A DNA stretch of 64,000 bases, taken from assembly GCA_016719535.1 (NCBI GenBank), contig JADJYX010000001.1, positions 124,001-188,000 of the forward strand. Direction: 5' to 3'. The position numbers were made by a program, and so were the translations under genes. This document shows, one piece after another, positions 8,603-14,577 of this stretch (positions are counted from its first letter, which is position 1; each line of letters opens with the position of its first letter). This DNA comes from Rubrivivax sp. (GTDB taxonomy: Bacteria; Pseudomonadota; Gammaproteobacteria; Burkholderiales; Burkholderiaceae_C). Under the pieces are notes generated by a model that was given only the letters and a program-made list of their open reading frames with translations, was not told where the DNA came from and did no database searches.

Positions 8603-9286
8603 TCAGCCCTGCGCCGCGCCGGCCAGCGTGCAGCGCGCGCGCGAGCGGCAATGGTCGCAGCGCGACCAGGCCGGCGGCGGCAGCTGCTCGCCCACGCCCT
8701 GCACGATCGAGGTCGACTTGGTCGGGTTCATCATCATCGTGCCCGTCAGCTGCACGCCGATGGCCTGCGCACCGGCCAGCCGCAGCACGGCGGCCTGTGC
8801 CTCCAGCGCCAGCCCGGGGTCGCCGGCGCGCAGCTCGCCGGCCATGCTCAGGCCCTGGCGGCGCACCTGCGCCCACAGGCGGTCCTGCACGCGGCGCGAC
8901 AGCGCGTGCAGCAGCTCGTTGCCCACGCCGTCCAGCGCCACCGCCAGCGCGGCGCGGCGCGCGGCAAACAGCGCGGCCACCGCGCGCTCCAGCGCGTCGC
9001 CGATGGTGGCCACCGCGCAGGCCAGCGCGGTGAGCCGGCCCGACGCCGGCAGCAGCCAGGGCGCCTGCAGCCGCTCGCCGTCCAGGCACAGCCAGCCGTC
9101 CGCGCCGGGCGTGCGCTCCAGCGCCACCACGCGGGTGCAGGCGCGCGGCGCCAGCAGGTTCTGCTGCGCCACCTGCGCCAGCGCCTGCTCGCGCAACTCG
9201 ACCAGCTTGCCGCGCCGCGCCACGGCCGCGGGCACGGGGCCCGCGCGCAGCTCGCGCAGCAGCTCGGCATCGCTCGGCACGGTCAT
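8603..9286 (-). CDS. MetH activation-domain-like protein with C-terminal Cys cluster
   Basis: A 227-residue protein resembling the vitamin B12-dependent methionine synthase activation-domain superfamily as seen in corrinoid gene clusters: RVVALERTPGADGW, ALACAVATIGDALE, ALDGVGNELLHALSRRVQDRL and TGTMMMNPTKSTSIVQGVG. It ends with a CDHCRSRARC cluster that could bind metal or an Fe-S centre. It sits 8 bp after the UroD-like methyltransferase and 11 bp before the RACE-type activator, so it probably takes part in handling or reactivating the corrinoid protein. The family is known mainly from gene neighbourhoods and I know of no settled biochemical role. SAM binding is inferred by analogy with MetH only. 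Confidence 0.65.
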   Translation of the reverse strand: MTVPSDAELLRELRAGPVPAAVARRGKLVELREQALAQVAQQNLLAPRACTRVVALERTPGADGWLCLDGERLQAPWLLPASGRLTALACAVATIGDALERAVAALFAARRAALAVALDGVGNELLHALSRRVQDRLWAQVRRQGLSMAGELRAGDPGLALEAQAAVLRLAGAQAIGVQLTGTMMMNPTKSTSIVQGVGEQLPPPAWSRCDHCRSRARCTLAGAAQG

Positions 9287-9293
9287 CGCGCGT

Positions 9294-10568
9294 TCAGCCG
9301 GCGTATTTGCGTGCGGCCGCGAACATGGCGCGCACGTTGGCCACCGGCGTCTCGTCGGGGATGCCGAAGGCGCCGTCGAGGATGAGCTTGCCGCCCTTGC
9401 GCCACACCTGGTCGACCAGGTGCCTGACGGCGGCGTCCACCTCGGCGGGCGTGCCGGTGGTCAGCATCGACGGCGACAGGTTGCCGCGCAGCGCCACACG
9501 GTCGCCCAGCACCTCGAAGGCACGGACCATGTCGGTGCGCTCGAACCAGTAGATGCAGGTGCCCGGCGGGATGTCCTTGATGACCTCGAGCCGCTTCGTG
9601 CAGTCGCTCTCCCACATCGGCATCGGCACCAGGCCGGCATCGATCAGCTCGAGCAGCATGCGGCGGAACGACGGCCACCAGAATTCCTCGAACTGCTTCG
9701 GGCTCATGAAGGCGTCGGGCGCCCAGTGGGTGGGGATGAAGACGATCGGGTGGTCGGCCGCGCGCGCGTTGCGGATGGTCATGCGCGCCAGGAAGACGGC
9801 GGCCTTGTCCAGCACCAGCTTGAGCTTGTCCTTGTGGCGGAACAGGTCCTTCATCATGCCGGTGGCACCGCGGAAATAGTCGGCGATGAAGTCGTAGGGC
9901 GCGATCGAGTTGCCGCCGTTGAAGAGCGGAAAGCCGGCGGCGGCGATGCGCTGCGTCCAGTCCAGGTGGTGGCCGAACATGACGTTCATCTCCTCGGCCG
10001 CGGCGACGATCTTCTCGAACGAGGCGCGCACCTCGGGCAGCGCGAAGGGCCGGATGCCGTGCACCAGGCGGAAATAGTGCAGCCCGGCGAAGTCGGGCAG
10101 CTTGGCGAAGCCCTCGAACGCGCCGGCCACGCGCGGCAGGTACTGGTGCAGGTAGAAGCCGGTGGGGTCGAAGAGGAAGTCGTCGTACTCGTCGGCCGTC
10201 ATGTATTCGCGGTCGAGGTACTGGAAGGGCTGCATGTCGCCCACGCCGTGGCCGGGCCACTGCAGCTGCTTGAATTCCAGCTTCTCCAGCCCGCGGCCGA
10301 CGGTGGTGCCCATCAGCAGCGGAAAGACGCCGTCGGGCTCGAATTCGAGCACCGCATCCAGGCACACCTGCTTGGCCTTGTCGTAGTCGTACATCAGCTC
10401 GCGGTAGCTGATGCCGCCGTAGGTGGCGGGCCAGAAGAAGCTGTGCAGCCCCACCGGCATGCGGTCGGGCTGCTCCAGCCGCACGCAGGCCATGATGCGC
10501 GCCCAGCGGGCGTCGTAGGCGGCCCTGGCCGCGGGGGTCTGCGCGTGGGGGCCGGTCGAGGCATTCAT
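9294..10568 (-). CDS. UroD-like corrinoid methyltransferase (MT-I component)
   Basis: A 424-residue uroporphyrinogen decarboxylase-superfamily protein. Motifs include YDARWARIMACVRLEQPDR, SYRELMYDYDKAKQVCLDAV, FIPTHWAPDAFMSPKQFEEF, PMPMWESDCTKR and RGNLSPSMLTTGTPAEVDAA. UroD-fold proteins beside B12-binding proteins are the substrate:corrinoid methyltransferases of methanol, chloromethane and methoxyaromatic systems, where a conserved His/Cys set binds zinc; HW and ESDCT are candidates here. True HemE is shorter and lies in other contexts. It is ATGA-coupled to the corrinoid protein gene upstream. The substrate is unknown; the VanR-like operator suggests a methoxylated aromatic. Confidence 0.85.
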   Translation of the reverse strand: MNASTGPHAQTPAARAAYDARWARIMACVRLEQPDRMPVGLHSFFWPATYGGISYRELMYDYDKAKQVCLDAVLEFEPDGVFPLLMGTTVGRGLEKLEFKQLQWPGHGVGDMQPFQYLDREYMTADEYDDFLFDPTGFYLHQYLPRVAGAFEGFAKLPDFAGLHYFRLVHGIRPFALPEVRASFEKIVAAAEEMNVMFGHHLDWTQRIAAAGFPLFNGGNSIAPYDFIADYFRGATGMMKDLFRHKDKLKLVLDKAAVFLARMTIRNARAADHPIVFIPTHWAPDAFMSPKQFEEFWWPSFRRMLLELIDAGLVPMPMWESDCTKRLEVIKDIPPGTCIYWFERTDMVRAFEVLGDRVALRGNLSPSMLTTGTPAEVDAAVRHLVDQVWRKGGKLILDGAFGIPDETPVANVRAMFAAARKYAG

Positions 10569-11227
10569 GCCGCCACCCCCATCCAGCGCCGGCACAGGCC
10601 CACGGCCTCGACCGCATTGACGCCGAAGGCGTCGGCGCCGGTGTAGGCGCGCACCGTCTCGTCGATCTGGCCGCCGCCGATCATCACCTTGAAGCCGCCG
10701 CGCAGGCCGGCGCCGTCGAAGGCGTCGATGGTCTCCTTCATCGAATCGAAGGCCAGGGTGAGGAAGCCCGACAGCCCCACCACCTGCGGCTGGAAGGCCT
10801 TGATCTCGTCGATGAAGGTCTGCACCGGCACGTCGACGCCGATGTCCCTGACCTCGAAGCCGTTGATGTCGAGCATGAAGCTGACGATGTTCTTGCCGAT
10901 GTCGTGCAGGTCGCCGTGCACGGTGCCGATCAGCACCTTGCCGTGCGTCTGCGCGGCGCCGCCGCCGGCGGCCTTGATCAGCGGCTTGGCGATGGCGCCG
11001 ATGGTGTCGAGCATCTCGCCGGCCAGCACCAGTTCGGGCAGGAAATACTCGCCCGCCTCGAAGCGCCTGCCCACGATGTCCATCGCCGCGCGGCACAGCC
11101 CGAGCACGCGCATCGGGTCGGCCTTGTCCTGCAGCAGCATGCGTCTGGCCAGCGGCAGCGCCTCGTCCTCGTTCATGTCGGCCAGCCACTCGATGAGCTG
11201 GTTCTCTTCGGCGGTCCAATCGCTCAT
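10565..11227 (-). CDS. B12-binding corrinoid protein (methyl carrier)
   Basis: A 220-residue two-domain corrinoid protein. The N-terminal ~90 residues are the helical cap (B12-binding_2; LVLAGEMLDTIGAIAKPLI). A Rossmann B12-binding domain follows, with the DxHxxG cobalt-ligand motif at D106-H108-G111 (GTVHGDLHDIGKN), the GLSGFLT serine loop near 153 and a GGG at 184-186. It is the methyl carrier between the UroD-like MT-I and the pterin-binding MT-II. The start follows the fused MTHFR gene by 37 bp, and its stop overlaps the MT-I start. Length and motifs match MtaC/MtbC/MtvC-type proteins closely. Confidence 0.93.
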   Translation of the reverse strand: MSDWTAEENQLIEWLADMNEDEALPLARRMLLQDKADPMRVLGLCRAAMDIVGRRFEAGEYFLPELVLAGEMLDTIGAIAKPLIKAAGGGAAQTHGKVLIGTVHGDLHDIGKNIVSFMLDINGFEVRDIGVDVPVQTFIDEIKAFQPQVVGLSGFLTLAFDSMKETIDAFDGAGLRGGFKVMIGGGQIDETVRAYTGADAFGVNAVEAVGLCRRWMGVAA

Positions 11228-11264
11228 GGGCAGTTCTCCGGGTGCTGTGAAACGTTGTCTGGAT

Positions 11265-12674
11265 TCAGGCCGCGTGGGCCACCGGCGCCGGGCGCAGCCC
11301 GGCCTCGACGATGATCTGCGCCAGCGTGGCCTCGTTCTTGTGGCCCATCAGGTGCACGCCGGCCACGCCTTCGATGCGCCTGAGCGCGTGGATGGTTTCC
11401 ACCGCGATGCGCCGGCCCTCGGCGCGCGCGTCGGCGGCGGCGGCGATGCGCGCGGTGACGGCATCCGGCACCTGCACGCCGGGCACGTGGTCGGCCATCC
11501 AGCGCAGTGCGCGGGCGCTGGACAGGGTGCCCACGCCCACCACGATGGCCGCGCGCCGGTGCAGCCCGCGCGCGCACACCGCGTCCATGAAGTCGCGCAG
11601 GCGGTCGAGGTCGAAGCAGAACTGGGTCTGGATGAAGCGCGCGCCGGCGTCGATCTTGCGTTCGAGGTTGGCCACGCGTTCGGCGAACGGCGGCACGAAG
11701 GGGTTGGCGGTGGCGCCCAGCAGCAGCTGCAGCGGGCGCTCCAGCCGGCGCCCGCTGGCAAACTGGCCGCGCTCGCACATGCCCTGCAGCGTGTGCAGCA
11801 GCGTCACCGCGTCGAGGTCGAAGACCGGCCGCGCGCCGGGGTGGTCGCCCTGGCTGACGTCGTCGCCGGTCAGGCACAGCACGTGGCGCACGCCCAGCGC
11901 CGCCGCGCCCAGCACGTCGCCCTGCAGCGCGATGCGGTTGCGGTCGCGGCAGGCCACCTGGCACACCGGCTCGAAGCCGGCGGCGCGCAGCACCGCCGCG
12001 GCGGCCACGCTCGACATGTGGCAGTTGGCGCCGGCACCGTCGGTGATGTTGATGGCGTCGGCCAGCCCGGCGAAGGGGCGCGCGCGTGCCAGCAGCGCCT
12101 CGGGGTCGGGCGAGTCGGGTGGCGCGATCTCGACGGTGACGATGAATTCGCCGCGCCGCTGGCGCATCAGCAGCGGGCTGTCGACCGGCGCGGCGGCGAG
12201 CGCCGGCGCTGGCACTGGCGCCGGGGCGGCCGGCGCCTCGAATACGCGCACCCAGCTCGAGCGCCCCTCGCGGCGCGCGTCCAGCGCCGGCACGCGCTGT
12301 GTCCAGCCCGGCAGGTGGCCGGGGGCGATGGCGGCGTCGCCGGCCGTGGCCTGCACCCAGGTGCAGGCACGGCCGGGATGCACCTCGCAACTGCCGTCGG
12401 CGCGCACGCCGCCGCAGGGGCCGTTGCGCATGCGCTTGGCGCACCCCATCGGGCAGGCCATGCCGGTGGCCGAGAGCTCGCACTGGCCGCACATGCGGCA
12501 GTCGAACAGCGCACCCTTGAGGCGGCGCTCGACCGGCAGCAGCCAGCCCTCGACGCGGTTCAGGCCCAGCCGCCGCAGCGCCGGCGCCAGCGGCATCGCC
12601 AGCCGCGACAGCGCCGCCCACGCCCGCCACAGCGCCCGTGCATGGCGCACCGACCACCGGGCCAGCGGCTTCAT
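11265..12674 (-). CDS. MetV-MetF fusion methylenetetrahydrofolate reductase
   Basis: From ATG 12674 the protein has 469 residues. An N-terminal MTHFR_C/MetV zinc- or Fe-S-type region carries cysteines at 59, 62, 65, 74, 78, 87, 96 and 104 (CRMCGQC...CPMGC...CGG). It is fused to a MetF TIM barrel (VTVEIAPPDSPDPEALL, INITDGAGANCHMSS, CLTGDD, GARFIQTQFCFD, LMGHKNEATL). In acetogens MetV and MetF are usually separate subunits. In methyl-donor pathways of aerobes the enzyme oxidises methyl-THF to methylene-THF. It is the first gene after the regulatory gap and probably the first gene of the operon. An in-frame start 26 codons upstream (12752) is less likely because it would run through the operator. 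Confidence 0.88.
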   Translation of the reverse strand: MKPLARWSVRHARALWRAWAALSRLAMPLAPALRRLGLNRVEGWLLPVERRLKGALFDCRMCGQCELSATGMACPMGCAKRMRNGPCGGVRADGSCEVHPGRACTWVQATAGDAAIAPGHLPGWTQRVPALDARREGRSSWVRVFEAPAAPAPVPAPALAAAPVDSPLLMRQRRGEFIVTVEIAPPDSPDPEALLARARPFAGLADAINITDGAGANCHMSSVAAAAVLRAAGFEPVCQVACRDRNRIALQGDVLGAAALGVRHVLCLTGDDVSQGDHPGARPVFDLDAVTLLHTLQGMCERGQFASGRRLERPLQLLLGATANPFVPPFAERVANLERKIDAGARFIQTQFCFDLDRLRDFMDAVCARGLHRRAAIVVGVGTLSSARALRWMADHVPGVQVPDAVTARIAAAADARAEGRRIAVETIHALRRIEGVAGVHLMGHKNEATLAQIIVEAGLRPAPVAHAA

Positions 12675-12760
12675 GCCCAACCCCGGGCCGTGGCCGCGCG
12701 TCGCGCCTGTCCTGTGGTGCACACCGAATGCCCCCGAATCCTTGGTGGACAACGGTGCTG

Positions 12761-12772
12761 ATTGGATCCAAT
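12761..12772. promoter_or_regulatory. VanR-like operator (perfect palindrome ATTGGATCCAAT)
   Basis: A perfect 12-bp palindrome 87 bp upstream of the MetV-MetF start. From memory it is identical to the operator recognised by the GntR-family vanillate repressor VanR of Caulobacter. It overlaps the best -10-like sequence of the operon, as expected for repression. No GntR-family regulator is encoded in this window. The palindrome is seen; the regulator is inferred. Confidence 0.65.
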
Positions 12773-12801
12773 TAAGGCGAGCGTGACTCGAGGGTTTTCC
12801 A

Positions 12802-12821
12802 GGAGAAGTTTTGAGTTCTCC
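12802..12821. promoter_or_regulatory. inverted repeat GGAGAA-N8-TTCTCC
   Basis: Six-base perfect arms separated by eight bases, between the VanR-like operator and the FNR-like box. It could be a second operator or a weak hairpin. There is no T-run on either side that would make it a terminator. Confidence 0.35.
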
Positions 12822-12840
12822 CAGCCATTCATGCGGTTGA

Positions 12841-12854
12841 TTGATTCAGATCAG
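12841..12854. promoter_or_regulatory. FNR/ANR-like box TTGAT-N4-ATCAG
   Basis: Nine of ten conserved positions match the FNR-family consensus TTGAT-N4-ATCAA. The centre is about 173 bp upstream of the MetV-MetF start. Oxygen-responsive control would suit an oxygen-labile Co(I) pathway. The Crp/Fnr protein encoded at 36631-37272 lacks an N-terminal cysteine cluster, so it is not an obvious oxygen sensor. A single 9/10 match can occur by chance. Confidence 0.4.
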
Positions 12855-12860
12855 TTCGAT

Positions 12861-12879
12861 GGGTTTTGCCCCAAAACCC
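12861..12879. promoter_or_regulatory. inverted repeat GGGTTTTG-CCC-CAAAACCC
   Basis: Eight-base perfect arms around a three-base centre, between the FNR-like box and the second VanR-like site. The tight loop makes a DNA-binding site more likely than an RNA hairpin, and no T-run follows. It may alternatively mark the end of the glcD transcript. Confidence 0.4.
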
Positions 12880-12882
12880 AGG

Positions 12883-12894
12883 ACTGGATCCAAA
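12883..12894. promoter_or_regulatory. second VanR-like site (ACTGGATCCAAA)
   Basis: Matches ATTGGATCCAAT at 10 of 12 positions, keeping the TGGATCCA core. Its centre is 122 bp from that of the perfect site. Paired sites could allow looping or cooperative repression. The function is inferred from similarity only. Confidence 0.45.
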
Positions 12895-13000
12895 CGATCT
12901 TCATTCGGCACGAGCGCGGCCGCGCCGGGGCCAGGCCGGCGGCAAAGGATCAGCGCAAGGGAGGTGCGCAGCGGGTGCGAAGCGGGTGCGGGGCGGGCGG

Positions 13001-14503
13001 TCAGAACCGCTCCAGCTCCGGGAAGGGCAGCAGCCCCTTCTTCACGTGCATCTTTCCGTATTCGGCACAGCGGTTCAGCGTGGGGATCACCTTGCCCGGG
13101 TTGAGCAGGCCGCTGGGGTCGAAGGCGGATTTCAGCGCCGCCATCTGCGCCAGTTCCGCGGGGCTGAACTGCACGCACATGCTGGCGAGCTTTTCCACGC
13201 CCACGCCATGCTCGCCGGTGACGGTGCCGCCCAGGCGCACGCTGGTTTCCAGGATGTCGGCGCCGAAGAGCTCGCAGCGGTGCAGCTGGTCGGGGTCGTT
13301 GGAATCGAAGAGGATCAGCGGGTGCAGGTTGCCGTCGCCGGCGTGGAAGACGTTGCAGCAGCGCAGGCCGTACTTCTTTTCCATCTCGGCAATGGCCAGC
13401 AGGATGTCGGCCAGCCGCTTGCGCGGGATGGTGCTGTCCATGCACATGTAGTCGGGGCTGATGCGGCCGCTGGCGGGAAAGGCATTCTTGCGCCCGCTCC
13501 AGAACGTGAGCCGCTGCGCCTCGTCCTTGCTGACCTCCAGGCGCGTGGCACCGGCGCCGGAGAGCACGTCGAGCATGCGGTCGATCTCCTCGGCCACCTC
13601 CTCGGGCGTGCCGTCGCTTTCGCACAGCAGGATGGCCGCCGCCTCCAGGTCGTAGCCGGCGTGCACGAAGTCTTCCACCGCCGCCGTCATCGGCTTGTCC
13701 ATCATCTCCAGCCCGGCGGGGATGATGCCGGCGGCAATCACCGCGGCCACGGCGTCGCCGGCTTTGCGGATGTCGTCGAAGCTGGCCATGATGCAGCGCG
13801 CCAGCTTCGGCTTCGGCACCAGCTTGACCGTCACCTCGGTGGTCACGGCCAGCATGCCCTCGCTGCCGATGACCGCGGGCAGCAGGTCCAGCCCCGGTGT
13901 ATCCAGCGCCTCGGCGCCGAATTCGACCGCTTCGCCCTCGACCGTGAAGCCGCGCACGCGCAGCACGTTGTGCACCGTCAGGCCGTATTTGAGGCAGTGC
14001 ACGCCGCCGGAGTTTTCGGCCACGTTGCCGCCGATGGTGCAGGCGATCTGGCTGCTGGGGTCGGGCGCGTAATAGAGGCCGAAACGCGCCGCCGCCTCGC
14101 TGATGGCGAGGTTGCGCACGCCGCACTGCACGGTGGCCGTGCGCGACAACGGGTCGACCTTCAGGATCTGGTTGAACTTGGCCAGCGCCAGCGTCACGCC
14201 CAAAGGGTGCGGCATGGCGCCGCCCGACAGCCCGGTGCCGGCGCCGCGCGCCACCACCGGCACCTGCAGCCGGTGGCAGGCGGCCAGCACCGCGGCCACC
14301 TGGTCCTCGGTCTCGGGCAGCGCCACCGCCAGCGGCTGCTGGCGGTAGGCGGTGAGGCCGTCGCATTCATAGGGCGTGGTGTCCTCGCGCTGCCACAGCA
14401 GCGCATGGGCGGGCAGCACGGCTTGCAGGGCGGCAATCACCTCGGCCTGGCGCTGTGCGCGCGACGCTGGCTCGGCGGCGATGGGGGGAAGGGGGGCGTT
14501 CAT
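13001..14503 (-). CDS. glcD: glycolate oxidase subunit GlcD
   Basis: A 500-residue FAD-linked oxidase of the GlcD family. Seen are the FAD loop PVVARGAGTGLSGGAMP, CTIGGNVAENSGGVHCLKYG, AVIGSEGMLAVTTEVTVKL, the C-terminal HAGDGNLHP and GTVTGEHGVG, and FDPSGLLNPGKVIPT. It catalyses glycolate oxidation with GlcE and GlcF. ATG 14503 is chosen; a GTG four codons upstream is also in frame. It is transcribed away from the peroxidase-P450 gene, and the corrinoid operon follows on the same strand instead of glcE and glcF. D-lactate dehydrogenase relatives are the main alternative. Confidence 0.93.
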   Translation of the reverse strand: MNAPLPPIAAEPASRAQRQAEVIAALQAVLPAHALLWQREDTTPYECDGLTAYRQQPLAVALPETEDQVAAVLAACHRLQVPVVARGAGTGLSGGAMPHPLGVTLALAKFNQILKVDPLSRTATVQCGVRNLAISEAAARFGLYYAPDPSSQIACTIGGNVAENSGGVHCLKYGLTVHNVLRVRGFTVEGEAVEFGAEALDTPGLDLLPAVIGSEGMLAVTTEVTVKLVPKPKLARCIMASFDDIRKAGDAVAAVIAAGIIPAGLEMMDKPMTAAVEDFVHAGYDLEAAAILLCESDGTPEEVAEEIDRMLDVLSGAGATRLEVSKDEAQRLTFWSGRKNAFPASGRISPDYMCMDSTIPRKRLADILLAIAEMEKKYGLRCCNVFHAGDGNLHPLILFDSNDPDQLHRCELFGADILETSVRLGGTVTGEHGVGVEKLASMCVQFSPAELAQMAALKSAFDPSGLLNPGKVIPTLNRCAEYGKMHVKKGLLPFPELERF

Positions 14504-14517
14504 GCTGAGGCGCACTG

Positions 14518-14533
14518 TAGCGCGGCCGCGCTA
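14518..14533. promoter_or_regulatory. 16-bp perfect palindrome in divergent promoter region
   Basis: TAGCGCGGCCGCGCTA lies in the 74-bp gap between the divergent starts of glcD (14503) and the peroxidase-P450 gene (14578). A perfect palindrome centred between divergent genes is a natural operator candidate for both. GC-rich DNA produces such palindromes more readily, so confidence is limited. Confidence 0.4.
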
Positions 14534-14577
14534 GGCTCGTGGCGCGCACTGGCCGTGCGCGTGAAGGGAGCAGTTCC

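Larger units (their letters stand above)
12675..13000 (-). promoter_or_regulatory. regulatory gap upstream of the corrinoid operon
   Basis: This 326-bp gap between glcD and the MetV-MetF gene holds no convincing gene. It is noticeably more AT-rich near 12760-12900 than its neighbours and contains five symmetrical elements, listed separately. A possible leftward promoter has a -10-like CTTAAT (reverse of 12772-12777) abutting the perfect palindrome, but no -35 with normal spacing stands out. The arrangement suggests an independently controlled promoter for the operon rather than simple read-through from glcD. Confidence 0.6.

Noticed and set aside
9294..10568. Uroporphyrinogen decarboxylase (hemE)
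   Set aside because: Longer than HemE, lacks the usual HemE N-terminal signature and is coupled to a corrinoid protein gene.
12675..13000. Cobalamin riboswitch upstream of the corrinoid operon
   Set aside because: I could not find a B12-box-like conserved core; the symmetrical elements fit protein-binding sites better.
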